From VRUE01 sp963697805 (lineage in GTDB: Bacteria > Actinomycetota > Thermoleophilia > Solirubrobacterales > 70-9): a stretch of 64,000 nt of DNA. The stretch spans positions 124,001 to 188,000 of the forward strand of contig CAVOPB010000003.1 of NCBI GenBank assembly GCA_963697805.1. Direction: 5' to 3'. Position 1 is the first letter of the stretch. The number at the start of each line of letters is the position of its first letter. Both the position numbers and the translations under genes were made by a program. The notes beneath the pieces were generated by a model that worked only from the letters and a program-made list of their open reading frames with translations, was not told where the DNA came from and did no database searches. Below are positions 1-7,909 of the stretch, piece after piece.

Positions 1-2
1 CG

Positions 3-395
3 GAATGGCTGATCCTCTGCACCGGGATGTTCGCCCTCTTCCTCGGGGTCACCAAGCGCCGCCAGGAGGCGGTCTCCGAGCTCCACCAGGGCACCAGCAC
101 CCGGCCGGTGCTCGAGCACTACTCACTGCCCTTCCTCGACCAGATGGTCGCCCTGGTCACGACCGGGACGATCCTCAGCTACTCGATCTACGCCGTCAAC
201 TCGCCGCTGATCGGCAACCAGATGATGTGGACGATCCCGCCGGTCCTCTACTGCATCTTCCGCTACCTCTACCTGATCTACGATCGCGCCGACGACCGCT
301 CGACCGCGGCGATCATCGTCGAGGACAGGCCGCTGATCGCCGGCGTCGCCGTCTTCGCCGCGACCGCCTTCCTCCTCCTTTACGTCTTCAACTAA
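3..395 (+). CDS. UbiA-family prenyltransferase, C-terminal part (gene starts before the window)
   Basis: The reading frame is open from base 3 and ends with TAA, so only about 130 C-terminal residues are visible. They show a short basic loop (FLGVTKRRQE) followed by three hydrophobic segments, the pattern of the C-terminal half of UbiA-type membrane prenyltransferases. In actinobacteria the closest match in style is decaprenyl-phosphate phosphoribosyltransferase, which makes the arabinose donor precursor for the cell wall. The catalytic Asp-rich motifs would lie upstream and cannot be checked, so the substrate is inferred. An internal ATG at 27 is probably not the start, because the frame stays open and hydrophobic before it. 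Confidence 0.7.
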   Translation, partial: EWLILCTGMFALFLGVTKRRQEAVSELHQGTSTRPVLEHYSLPFLDQMVALVTTGTILSYSIYAVNSPLIGNQMMWTIPPVLYCIFRYLYLIYDRADDRSTAAIIVEDRPLIAGVAVFAATAFLLLYVFN

Positions 396-451
396 CGGGA
401 GGCCGGGGTCGCGGACGTGCACCGCTTTCCGAGAGCGGCATCGCTTGCCCG

Positions 452-772
452 CTAGTCCGGCTCGATCGGCAGGTCGGAGCGGAGCTCGACCTTGCCGCCG
501 CGGTGGAACTGGAGGTCGACCGTCTCGTTCTTGCGATAGGTCCCGAACAGGCCCAGGTACATCGCCAACCAGCGCCCGGTTCCGACCCTCTCCTTGACCA
601 GCTGGCGGGTGAAGACGATCTCCCCGGCCCGCACGTTGTAGTCGGCGCCCTCGCGTTGCTCGACCCCGTTGACGAAGACGGTGTAGGGAGCCTCGGACCC
701 CGGCGGCAGCTTGATCCGCCGCCCCGCCGCGTAGCTGCCCTTCGGGATCCCGGCTTCGGCGGGCTCGCTCAC
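452..772 (-). CDS. Conserved-looking hypothetical protein (106 aa)
   Basis: A small soluble protein with no family I recognise. It has no signal peptide or membrane segment, and its middle (YTVFVNGVEQREGADYNV) reads like a beta-rich fold. The start is GTG at 772, and the stop of the upstream gene overlaps it as GTGA, so the two genes are almost certainly translationally coupled. Third codon positions are strongly G/C, as in real genes nearby. The 56 bp after it, before the UbiA stop, hold only a weak 5-bp inverted repeat. Confidence 0.6.
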   Translation of the reverse strand: MSEPAEAGIPKGSYAAGRRIKLPPGSEAPYTVFVNGVEQREGADYNVRAGEIVFTRQLVKERVGTGRWLAMYLGLFGTYRKNETVDLQFHRGGKVELRSDLPIEPD

Positions 773-1134
773 CCGCCCGCCTCCAGGGCCTCGCGGACCG
801 CGTCGAAGGGCGTCTCGTGCTCGGTCGGATCGAGCTCCTCGCGGCCGACCGCGCCACGGTAGGGGACGAACGTGCCATCGCCCCTCAGATCCACCCCGGC
901 GACGGGCTTGCGCAACAGGCCGCGGCCCGCGAGCTGCAGCCGGGCGTGGACCTGGGCCTCGGGCCCGAAATCCCTCAGCCCCGAGACCGGCGCCGCCGAC
1001 CCCTCGGCCCGGATCTCCAGTGCCCGGCGCCGCATCGTCGCCACCGCCTCCCCGAGATCGTCAAAGCTCGCACGCTCCACATCGGACCCATGCCGAACAG
1101 TTAGACGCCACTCGTTCCTCCGATTAGCGAGCAT
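769..1134 (-). CDS. Hypothetical protein (121 aa) whose start lies in a repeat element
   Basis: Small soluble protein without a recognised domain. Its N-terminal part (EWRLTVRHGSDVERASFDDL) resembles short proteins that modify how a residue-level property is read, but no function can be assigned. I chose ATG at 1134 because the frame upstream is low-complexity and repeat-derived. That ATG lies exactly at the edge of the 16-nt core of a repeat element, so the repeat may have supplied the start codon. The frame stays open to 1320, so a longer N-terminus is possible. It overlaps the next gene by GTGA. Confidence 0.55.
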   Translation of the reverse strand: MLANRRNEWRLTVRHGSDVERASFDDLGEAVATMRRRALEIRAEGSAAPVSGLRDFGPEAQVHARLQLAGRGLLRKPVAGVDLRGDGTFVPYRGAVGREELDPTEHETPFDAVREALEAGG

Positions 1135-1215
1135 CGCAATCTGATTATCTGCGAGCGGCGCTGATTTGGCGATTGCCGCCGCCCGCGGACGAAGCGGAGC
1201 AGGCGGCGGAGTGTT
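1125..1215 (+). repeat. Interspersed repeat A1 (long form, 91 bp)
   Basis: Core TCGCAATCTGATTATC at 1134-1149, followed by GC-rich sequence containing CCGCCGCC and GGCGGCGG as an inverted pair. The whole 91 bp is about 88% identical by eye to 23038-23131 on the same strand. It sits between citrate synthase and the hypothetical gene and overlaps the latter's start codon. Confidence 0.85.
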
Positions 1216-1270
1216 AGTGGGCGAGAACCCAGCGCCGGGTGAGGGGGCCACCCGACCCTTCCCCGCAGTC

Positions 1271-2671
1271 CTACGCTCCGCGCCGCGGCCGTTTCGGCCG
1301 TTTCGCCGGCGGCCCGACAATTTTTTCGGGCCCCTCGCGGTCCGGGATCGCGACGTACTTGCGCTCGCGATAACCGGTGTAGATCTGGCGCGGGCGGGCG
1401 ATCTTCTGCTCGCTGTCGTCTTTCATCTCCATCCACTGCGCGACCCAGCCGGCGGTGCGGGGGATGGCGAAGATCACGGTGAACATGTTGGTCGGAATCT
1501 CGAGCGCCTCGTAGATAATCCCCGAGTAGAAGTCGACGTTCGGGTAGAGCTTGCGCGAGGTGAAGTACTCGTCCTCGAGGGCGCGTTTCTCGAGCTCGCG
1601 CGCGATCTCGACCAGCGAGTTGTACTCGGTCGCGTCGAAGACATCGTCCATGTGCTGCTGGATGATCCGCGCCCGCGGGTCGTAGTTCTTGTAGACGCGG
1701 TGGCCGAAGCCCATCAGTTTCTCCTCGCGCTCCTTCACCCGCTCGAGGAAGTCGGGGATGTTGTCCGGGGACTCGATCCTTCGCAGCATCCTCAGCACCG
1801 CCTCGTTGGCGCCGCCGTGCAGCGGCCCGTACAGCGCCGCGACACCGGCCGCGACCGCCGAGTAGGGGTCGACGTCGGAGGAGCCGACGCCGCGAACCGC
1901 GTTGGTCGAGCAGTTCTGTTCGTGGTCGGCGTGGAGGATGAAGAGCACGTTGAGCGCCTTCGAGAGTGCTTCTTTGGGGACGTGCTGGGCTTCCGTTTTT
2001 TTGAACATCATCGAGAGGAAATTCTCGGAGTAGTTCAGGTCGTTGTCGGGATAGGCGTAGGGAAAGCCCATGTTGTGACGGTAGGAGAAGGCGGCGAGGG
2101 TCGGGATCTTGGCGATCAGCCTGACCGCTGCCATGTAGCGCTCTTCGGGGTCATCGGTCTGCTTCGCGTCGGGGTAGAAGGTCGAGAGCGCCCCGACCCC
2201 GGCCAGCAGCATCCCCATCGGGTGGGCGTCGTAGCGAAACCCGTCGAAGAGCTGCTTGAGGTCCTCATGGACGTAGGTGTGGTGGGTGATGTCGAAGACC
2301 CAGCGGTCGAGCTGCGGCTGGGTCGGGAGCTCGCCGAAGATCAGCAGGTAGGCGACCTCGAGGAAGGTCGAGCGCTCACAGAGCTGCTCAATCGAGTAGC
2401 CGCGGTGTTCGAGGATCCCGGCCTCGCCGTCGATGAAGGTGATCGCCGAGCGGCACGAGGCCGTGTTGGTGAAGGCCGGGTCGTAGGCCATCATCCCGAA
2501 TTCGCTCTCGTCGACCTTGATCTGACGCAGGTCCATCGCCCGCACCGTGCCGGCGGAGATCGGCAGCTCGTAGGTCCTCCCCGTGCGGTTGTCGGTGACC
2601 GTCAGGGACTCGGAGCCGGTGGCAATGCCACCCTCGCCGGCTGGACTGCTGATCTGCTGCTCGGTGGCCAT
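1271..2671 (-). CDS. gltA: Citrate synthase
   Basis: Condenses oxaloacetate and acetyl-CoA to citrate, the entry step of the TCA cycle, in the cytoplasm. The 466-residue protein has the type II (hexameric, NADH-sensitive style) layout: a beta-rich N-terminus, FIDGEAGILEHRGYSIEQL, then HADHEQNCST with catalytic His, GPLHGGANEAVL with the second His, and MGFGHRVYKNYDPRA ending near the catalytic Asp. ATG at 2671 follows AGGAGG by about 7 nt. A GTG directly before it (2674) is too close to the ribosome site. The C-terminus has an unusual basic tail (PPAKRPKRPRRGA). It is transcribed alone. Confidence 0.96.
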   Translation of the reverse strand: MATEQQISSPAGEGGIATGSESLTVTDNRTGRTYELPISAGTVRAMDLRQIKVDESEFGMMAYDPAFTNTASCRSAITFIDGEAGILEHRGYSIEQLCERSTFLEVAYLLIFGELPTQPQLDRWVFDITHHTYVHEDLKQLFDGFRYDAHPMGMLLAGVGALSTFYPDAKQTDDPEERYMAAVRLIAKIPTLAAFSYRHNMGFPYAYPDNDLNYSENFLSMMFKKTEAQHVPKEALSKALNVLFILHADHEQNCSTNAVRGVGSSDVDPYSAVAAGVAALYGPLHGGANEAVLRMLRRIESPDNIPDFLERVKEREEKLMGFGHRVYKNYDPRARIIQQHMDDVFDATEYNSLVEIARELEKRALEDEYFTSRKLYPNVDFYSGIIYEALEIPTNMFTVIFAIPRTAGWVAQWMEMKDDSEQKIARPRQIYTGYRERKYVAIPDREGPEKIVGPPAKRPKRPRRGA

Positions 2672-2756
2672 CACCCCTCCTAAGGACCGGACTGGTAGAG
2701 AACTCAGTATCGCAGTTCGCCCGCTCCGGACCGTCCCCTTCAGGTGGGGCGGGGCG
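2672..2756 (-). promoter_or_regulatory. Leader of gltA with a possible extended -10
   Basis: On the minus strand TGCGATACT occurs at 2706-2714, an extended -10 shape (TG, one base, GATACT), 35 nt before the gltA ATG. A strong Shine-Dalgarno AGGAGG lies at about 2677-2682. No convincing -35 is visible. Confidence 0.35.
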
Positions 2757-3686
2757 CTACTCGCTGGTGACCGGCAGCGGCTCGAATCTGGTCATCGCGA
2801 CCAGCTCCTCGAAGCGTCCCTCGATCTCCTCGCGGGTGAGGCGGGCGACCCGCTCCGTCCCGAACTCCTCGACGTTGAAGGAGGCGAGCACCGTCCCGTA
2901 GCCCATCGCCCGCCGCAGGCAGGCGTCGTCGGTGGGCCCGGGATGGCTGTCGAGGTAGCCGAGGAAGCCGCCGGCGAAGCTGTCGCCGGCACCGGTCGGG
3001 TCGCGGACGTCCTCGAGCGGGTAGCCCGGCAGGGCGAAGAAGTTGTCTTCGGTGAACAGCGCCGCGCCGTACTCCCCCTGCTTGGCGACGACCGCGCGCG
3101 GACCATGGGACATGATCTGCCTCGCGCCGCGGGCGAGGTTGGACTCGCCGGTCAGCTGGCGGATCTCGGCGTCGTTGACGATCACGCAATCGACCTCGGA
3201 GATCGCCGCCAGCAGCGAGTCCCTCGTGGTTTCGATCCAGAGGTTCATCGAGTCGAGGGCGCTGAAGCGCGCATCGGCGCACTGGGCCCGGACCTGGCGC
3301 TGGAGGTCGGGCTGGATGTTGGCGAGGAAGACGACATCGGCGCCCTGCGCGGCGGCCGAGAGCTTCGGCTCGAAGTTGCCGAAGACGCCGAGCCGGGTGT
3401 CCTCGGTGTGGGCGACGTTGAGGTCGAACTCGTAGCGCCCGCGCCAGAAGAACGATTCCTCGCCCTCGACCACCTCGATATCGTCGGTCGCGATCCCGCG
3501 GCCCTCGAGGACGGCGAACTCGTCCGGGCCGAAGTCGCCGCCCACCGGGCCGACCGGTCGGACCTCGGTGAAGAAGCTCGCGGCGAGCGAGAAGTGGACG
3601 GCGGCGCCGCCCAGCATCCGATCCCGCTCGCCGAACGGCGTGCGGACGGAGTCGAAGGCGATGGATCCGACGACTGTGAGCGACAT
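2757..3686 (-). CDS. PfkB/ribokinase-family carbohydrate or nucleoside kinase
   Basis: A 309-residue ATP-dependent kinase of the ribokinase fold. The N-terminal GGAAVHFSLAAS matches the sugar-contact region, and DPTGAGDSFAGGFLGYL near residue 250 is the PfkB signature 2 with the catalytic Asp and anion hole. The substrate (sugar, adenosine or inosine) cannot be fixed from motifs. ATG at 3686 gives the usual MxLTVVGSIAFD beginning. The longer open frame upstream runs through a palindrome and is not coding-like. It faces the quinone oxidoreductase gene across a strong hairpin. Confidence 0.85.
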   Translation of the reverse strand: MSLTVVGSIAFDSVRTPFGERDRMLGGAAVHFSLAASFFTEVRPVGPVGGDFGPDEFAVLEGRGIATDDIEVVEGEESFFWRGRYEFDLNVAHTEDTRLGVFGNFEPKLSAAAQGADVVFLANIQPDLQRQVRAQCADARFSALDSMNLWIETTRDSLLAAISEVDCVIVNDAEIRQLTGESNLARGARQIMSHGPRAVVAKQGEYGAALFTEDNFFALPGYPLEDVRDPTGAGDSFAGGFLGYLDSHPGPTDDACLRRAMGYGTVLASFNVEEFGTERVARLTREEIEGRFEELVAMTRFEPLPVTSE

Positions 3687-3732
3687 TCGGGCCGGGAGGT
3701 TACGGATCGCGCGCTGCCCCCGCCCCGCGCCC

Positions 3733-3781
3733 ACCGCGGTCGAGGTTAGGGCCGCATAGCGGCCACAACCTCGACCGCGGT
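3733..3781. repeat. Palindromic element B1 (49 bp)
   Basis: Perfect 15-bp arms ACCGCGGTCGAGGTT (3733-3747) and AACCTCGACCGCGGT (3767-3781) enclose a second perfect stem, GGCCGC/GCGGCC with an ATA loop (3750-3764). A relative lies at 55142-55178. In both, GGCGAATA follows shortly after. It sits between two divergent genes, so it is not a simple terminator. Confidence 0.85.
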
Positions 3782-3804
3782 CGTGGGCGAATAAGGTGAC
3801 AGCC

Positions 3805-4755
3805 GTGAAGGCGATCCAGATAGAGGAGTTCGGCGGGCCCGAGGTGCTCCAGTACCTCGACCTTCCCGACCCCGAGGCCGGCGACGGCGAGGTCGTCATC
3901 GAGATCGCACGGGCCGGGGTCAACTTCGCCGACACCCACGCGACCCGCAACGACTACCTGGCCGAGCAGTCGCTGCCGATGATCCCCGGCGGCGAGGTCA
4001 GCGGCCGCACCCCCGACGGGCGTCGCGTCGCGGCGCTCCTCGGCGGCGGCGCCTACGCCCAGAAGGTTGCCGTCCCGGAGGTCCTGATCATCCCGGTCCC
4101 CGATGAAGTCGACGACGACCAGGCCGCCGCTCTGCTCCTTCAGGGGCTGACCGCGATGTCGCTGGTGCGGCTCTGCGCCCGCGTAGAGCCCGGCGAGACG
4201 GTCGTCGTCGAGGCCGCCGCGGGGGGCACCGGGTCGCTCTCGGTCCAGCTCGCGAAGCGCGCCGGGGCGCGGGTGATCGGCCTCGCCTCCAGCGCGGAGA
4301 AGCGGGCGCTGGTCGAGCGGCTCGGCGCCGACGCGACCGTCGACTCCCGCTCCGACAGTCTCAAGGACGAGATCCTCGCCGCCAACGACGGCCACCGGGT
4401 CGACGCGGTCCTCCACATGAGCGGGGGCAACGCGTTCGACGAAGAGCTCTCGGCGCTCGGGCCGCTGGGGCGGATGGTCGTCTTCGGGATCGCCTCCCGC
4501 GAACAGCGCGAGGTCTCGACCGCGAGGCTGCTGCGCGGGTCGAAGGCCGTCATCGGCTTCTGGCTGATCCACCTCCTCGCCGCCCGCCGCGAGCTCGCGA
4601 CCGAGATGATCGGCGAGCTGCTCGGGGCGGTCGGCTCGGGCGACCTCGAGGTCACCATCGGCGGCGTCTACCCGCTCACCGAGGCGGCGCGCGCGCACCA
4701 GGACCTGATCGCCCGGACGACCACCGGCAAGCTTCTGCTGGACCCCCAGCAGTGA
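3805..4755 (+). CDS. Zinc-independent quinone oxidoreductase / MDR-family NAD(P)H reductase
   Basis: A 316-residue medium-chain dehydrogenase/reductase of the quinone-oxidoreductase type. VKAIQIEEFGGPEVL is the family N-terminus, and AAAGGTGSLSVQLAKRAGARVIG (about residues 140-165) is the nucleotide-binding Rossmann glycine motif. The structural and catalytic zinc cysteines of alcohol dehydrogenases are absent, which fits one-electron or two-electron reduction of quinones or enals. GTG at 3805 is preferred, with AAGG 8 nt before it; GTG at 3796 is the alternative. Its TGA begins repeat element A2, which leads straight into the helicase gene. Confidence 0.88.
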   Translation: MKAIQIEEFGGPEVLQYLDLPDPEAGDGEVVIEIARAGVNFADTHATRNDYLAEQSLPMIPGGEVSGRTPDGRRVAALLGGGAYAQKVAVPEVLIIPVPDEVDDDQAAALLLQGLTAMSLVRLCARVEPGETVVVEAAAGGTGSLSVQLAKRAGARVIGLASSAEKRALVERLGADATVDSRSDSLKDEILAANDGHRVDAVLHMSGGNAFDEELSALGPLGRMVVFGIASREQREVSTARLLRGSKAVIGFWLIHLLAARRELATEMIGELLGAVGSGDLEVTIGGVYPLTEAARAHQDLIARTTTGKLLLDPQQ

Positions 4756-4819
4756 GCCCACGCGGAGCAAGCGTCCATCGCTGTCTCTGCGCAAGCGGAG
4801 CGTGGGCGAAGGCTGTGCA
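4753..4819 (+). repeat. Stop-to-start linker element A2 (67 nt)
   Basis: Runs from the T of the qor TGA to the base before the helicase GTG. Core TCCATCGCTGTCTCTG is at 4774-4789. Outer arms CCCACGC (4757-4763) and GCGTGGG (4800-4806) are perfect complements. It ends in GAAGG (4808-4812), 7 nt before the start codon, so the element supplies the ribosome-binding site. Confidence 0.85.
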
Positions 4820-6235
4820 GTGACCGCATTCCCCGATCTCGGCCTCGCGCCAGAGATCCAACAGGCACTGGACGAGCTCGGGTTCGAGGAGCCGACGCCG
4901 ATCCAGGAGCAGGCGATCCCGGAGCTGCTCGCCGGCCACGACGTGATCGGGCAGGCCCAGACCGGCACCGGCAAGACCGCTGCCTTCGGCCTGCCGCTCC
5001 TCCAGTACATCGATCCCGCCAGCGACGAGGTCCAGGCGATCGTCCTCACTCCGACGCGCGAGCTCTGCATCCAGGTGACGCAGGCCATGCGCTCCTACGC
5101 CGAGCACCTCGATGTCGAGATCGTCGCCATCTTCGGTGGGGCGCCGATCCGCTCCCAGCAGGCGCAGCTGCGCGCCGGCGCCCAGGTCGTCGTCGCCACC
5201 GTCGGCCGGATGATGGACCTGATGTCGCGCCGGTCGCTGGTTCTGACCGCGGCCCGTTACGTCGTCCTCGACGAGGCCGACGAGATGCTCGACCTCGGCT
5301 TCATCGAGGACGTCGAGAAGATCCTGCGGATGTGCCCGAGCGGGCGCCAGACGGCGCTCTTCTCGGCGACGATGCCGCCGCCGGTCCAGCGCCTTGCCGA
5401 GGGCTACATGTACGACCCGACGACGATCCGGATCACTCCGAAGAAACTCACGGTCGACGCGATCCAGCAGGCGTTCGTCGAGGTTCCCCAGAAGGAGAAG
5501 GCCGAGCGGCTGGTGAAGCTGCTGAAGGCCGAGGAACCGGAGCAGGCGATCATCTTCTGCCGGACGAAAATCGGCGCCTCCAAGCTCGACAAGCTGCTGC
5601 GGGATCGCGGCCTCGACGTCAAAGCCCTGCATGGCGACATGAGCCAGGGCTCGCGCGACGGGGTGATGATCGCCTTCAAGGACCACCGGGTGAAGCTGCT
5701 CGTCGCGACCGACATCGCGGCGCGGGGGCTCGACATCGAGCACGTCACCCACGTCATCAACTACGACGTGCCGGCCTCCTCGGAGGTCTACGTCCACCGG
5801 ATCGGCCGCACCGGCCGGGTTGGCCGTACCGGCCGGGCGATCACCCTCGTCACCCCCGCCCAGCGCGAGGAGATCGACCGGATCGAGCGCGATGTGAAGG
5901 TCTCGATCGGCGAGTGGGAGACCCCGGAGGAGCGCCTCGAGCACGCGCCGCGGCCCCGTCGCCGCGAGCGCCGCCAGCCGAAGCCAGCGGAGAACGGCGA
6001 GAGCGTGAAGCTGTTCGTCAACCACGGCGAGCGCAGCGGGATCACCGAGGAGGACCTGCGCTGGGCCCTGCGCGAGGGTGCCGTCCTGCCCGAGGAGGCC
6101 GTCCACGAGGTGCGGGTCCTGCACCGCTTCTCGTTCGTCGAGGTCGCTCCCGACCAGGCGGAGCGGGCGGTCGAGTTCCTCGACGGGACGAAGCTCAAGG
6201 GCAAGGAGCTCCGGCTCGAGCTGGCGAAGGCCTAG
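4820..6235 (+). CDS. DEAD-box ATP-dependent RNA helicase with DbpA-like C-terminal RNA-binding domain
   Basis: A 471-residue RNA helicase for RNA unwinding in ribosome assembly or mRNA decay. Motifs in order: Q motif with PTPIQEQAIP, Walker A AQTGTGKT, PTREL, DEAD within VVLDEADEMLDLGF, SAT, IIFCRTK, ATDIAARGLDI and HRIGRTGR. After a basic linker (about 375-400) comes a roughly 75-residue domain (VKLFVNHGERSGITEEDL onward) typical of the DbpA/CsdA RNA-binding fold. GTG at 4820 is chosen because GAAGG from the preceding repeat lies 7 nt upstream and the protein then begins VTAFPDLGL, as in homologues. It is probably co-transcribed with the oxidoreductase. Confidence 0.93.
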   Translation: MTAFPDLGLAPEIQQALDELGFEEPTPIQEQAIPELLAGHDVIGQAQTGTGKTAAFGLPLLQYIDPASDEVQAIVLTPTRELCIQVTQAMRSYAEHLDVEIVAIFGGAPIRSQQAQLRAGAQVVVATVGRMMDLMSRRSLVLTAARYVVLDEADEMLDLGFIEDVEKILRMCPSGRQTALFSATMPPPVQRLAEGYMYDPTTIRITPKKLTVDAIQQAFVEVPQKEKAERLVKLLKAEEPEQAIIFCRTKIGASKLDKLLRDRGLDVKALHGDMSQGSRDGVMIAFKDHRVKLLVATDIAARGLDIEHVTHVINYDVPASSEVYVHRIGRTGRVGRTGRAITLVTPAQREEIDRIERDVKVSIGEWETPEERLEHAPRPRRRERRQPKPAENGESVKLFVNHGERSGITEEDLRWALREGAVLPEEAVHEVRVLHRFSFVEVAPDQAERAVEFLDGTKLKGKELRLELAKA

Positions 6236-6597
6236 CCGCCGGTCAGCTCGGCGATCCGCGCGAAGAGCTCCTCGAAGTCGATCGGCTTGGTGACGAAGCC
6301 GTTGATCGCGAGTCCCTCCTGCGATGCCGCGTCCATCTCGCCCTGATGGGCGCTGACGATCAGGGCCGGCGTGCTGACCCCCGCGGCCCGCAGCTCGCGC
6401 AGGGCGTCGATCCCGGATTTCCCCGGCATCATCGCATCGAGCAGCATCACCTCGGTCCAGCCCTGCGAGCCCTGGATCACTTCGACGACCTGCTGGCCGT
6501 CGGCGGCGGTCGCGACCTCGTGGCCCTCCATCTCGAGCCTGGTGCGCATCAGCAGCAGGATCGTCTCGGAGTCATCGGCGACCAGCACCCTCGCCAT
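6232..6597 (-). CDS. Single-domain response regulator (CheY-like receiver)
   Basis: A 121-residue receiver domain with no output domain. VLVADDSETI holds the acidic pocket, LLDAMMPG the phospho-acceptor Asp, VSAH the conserved Ser/Thr position, and VTKPIDF the Lys. It starts 1 nt after the stop of the histidine kinase gene, so the pair is one operon and the kinase is the likely phosphodonor. It would act by protein contact, not by DNA binding. Its 3' end overlaps the helicase stop tail to tail by 4 bp. Confidence 0.92.
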   Translation of the reverse strand: MARVLVADDSETILLLMRTRLEMEGHEVATAADGQQVVEVIQGSQGWTEVMLLDAMMPGKSGIDALRELRAAGVSTPALIVSAHQGEMDAASQEGLAINGFVTKPIDFEELFARIAELTGG

Positions 6598-6598
6598 C

Positions 6599-7909
6599 TC
6601 AGGCCTCCGCCCAGCCGACACCGGCCCGGTCGGGCGCGGGGGTGGCCGGCAGCCGGAAGCGGAAGGTCGCGCCGGCGCCGGGGGCCGATTCGACCCAGAT
6701 TGATCCGCCGTGCAGCTCGATCAGGGATTTCGAGATCGCGAGACCGAGGCCGGTTCCGCCCACCCGCTGGGTGAGGCCGGCTTCGCCACGGGTGAAGCGC
6801 TCGAAGATATGCCCGATCTGCTCGCTCTGGATGCCCGGTCCGTCGTCGATCACCGCGATCTCCACCTCGCCATCTACCTCCCTTGCCTCAACCTCGATAC
6901 CCGCCCCTTCTGGGCAGTACTCATTGGCATTGGTCAGGAGGTTGACCAGCACCTGGCGGATCCGGTCGGCGTCGGCGTTGACCGGCGGCAGGTCGTGCCC
7001 GATCCGCTCGGTCAGCGTCTGGTGTTTGCCCTCGATCTGGCCGCGCATCGTCCGCACCGCTTCCTCGACGAGCTGGATCGGCTCGACCAGGATCGGTTTG
7101 ATCGTCAGCCGCCCGGCGTTGCTGCGGGCGAGGTCGAGGAGGTCGTTGAGGAGGCGGACGAGGTGCCGGCTGTTGTCGAGGATCACCTCGACGGTTTCGG
7201 CCTGCTTGGGGGTGAGTTTTTCGCGCTCCAGCATCAGCAGCTCGGCAAAGCCCTGGACCGCGGTCAGCGGGCTGCGCAGCTCGTGCGAGGTCGTCAGCAC
7301 GAACTCGTCTTTCATCCGGTCGAGCTGGTCGCGTTCCCCTTCTCGGCGCTGTAGCTCCTCGGCCATGTGGTTGAAGGCGGTGCCGAGCGCGGCGGTCTCG
7401 GAGAGGCCGCCGACCCTGACCCGGGCGTTGAGGTCTCCTGCGGCGAGGCGTTCGGAGGCGGCGACGAGGTCGTCGAGGGGTCGACGCATCGAGGAGATCA
7501 GGCCGCTGAATAGGAGCGCAGCCCCGGTCAGGCCGGCGATCAGCCCGGCACCGACCAGCAGCGCGGTGTCGCGCGTCTTGCCGTCGATCTCGTCGCGCAG
7601 TTCCTGACGGTGGTCGTGCTGGGTGAGGATCGCCTGCCGGGCGTCGGCCGGATGTTCCCCCTGTGCCAGTTCATTGCGCGCGTGAATCTCGCGCTGGTAG
7701 GAGCGTGCGGTCGCGTTCTCGAAGTCCTCGCGCTGCTGGATGAAACGCGCCACCCCGATCACGGCGAGGCCGGTCAGGACCGCGAACGCGATCGCGAAGC
7801 CGATCGTCAGCCGGTTAGCCAGCGACGGACTGAGTCTTAGGCGGCGTCGGGAATATGCTTCGGATCCGATGGGCGACGAGGCTACAGGCACTGACCCCGG
7901 CGCCGTCAC
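6599..7909 (-). CDS. Membrane sensor histidine kinase (HAMP-HisKA-HATPase)
   Basis: A 436-residue sensor kinase. Two membrane segments (about 33-55 and 118-142) flank a short extracytoplasmic helix-rich loop, followed by HAMP (about 140-195), the HisKA box TTSHELRSPL with the phosphorylated His, N box NLLTNANEY, G1 DDGPGI and G2 GTGLGLAIS. The small sensor loop gives no ligand hint. The start is uncertain: only GTG codons at 7909 or 7891 give a complete first membrane helix, and both lie inside the 5' end of the divergent APH-like gene (start 7869). The two genes therefore overlap head to head by up to about 40 bp. Confidence 0.9.
   Translation of the reverse strand: MTAPGSVPVASSPIGSEAYSRRRLRLSPSLANRLTIGFAIAFAVLTGLAVIGVARFIQQREDFENATARSYQREIHARNELAQGEHPADARQAILTQHDHRQELRDEIDGKTRDTALLVGAGLIAGLTGAALLFSGLISSMRRPLDDLVAASERLAAGDLNARVRVGGLSETAALGTAFNHMAEELQRREGERDQLDRMKDEFVLTTSHELRSPLTAVQGFAELLMLEREKLTPKQAETVEVILDNSRHLVRLLNDLLDLARSNAGRLTIKPILVEPIQLVEEAVRTMRGQIEGKHQTLTERIGHDLPPVNADADRIRQVLVNLLTNANEYCPEGAGIEVEAREVDGEVEIAVIDDGPGIQSEQIGHIFERFTRGEAGLTQRVGGTGLGLAISKSLIELHGGSIWVESAPGAGATFRFRLPATPAPDRAGVGWAEA

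Noticed and set aside
1166..2683. Long open frame on the plus strand opposite citrate synthase
   Set aside because: It is the antisense shadow of gltA, caused by GC-rich codon use; the product is low-complexity and has no motif.
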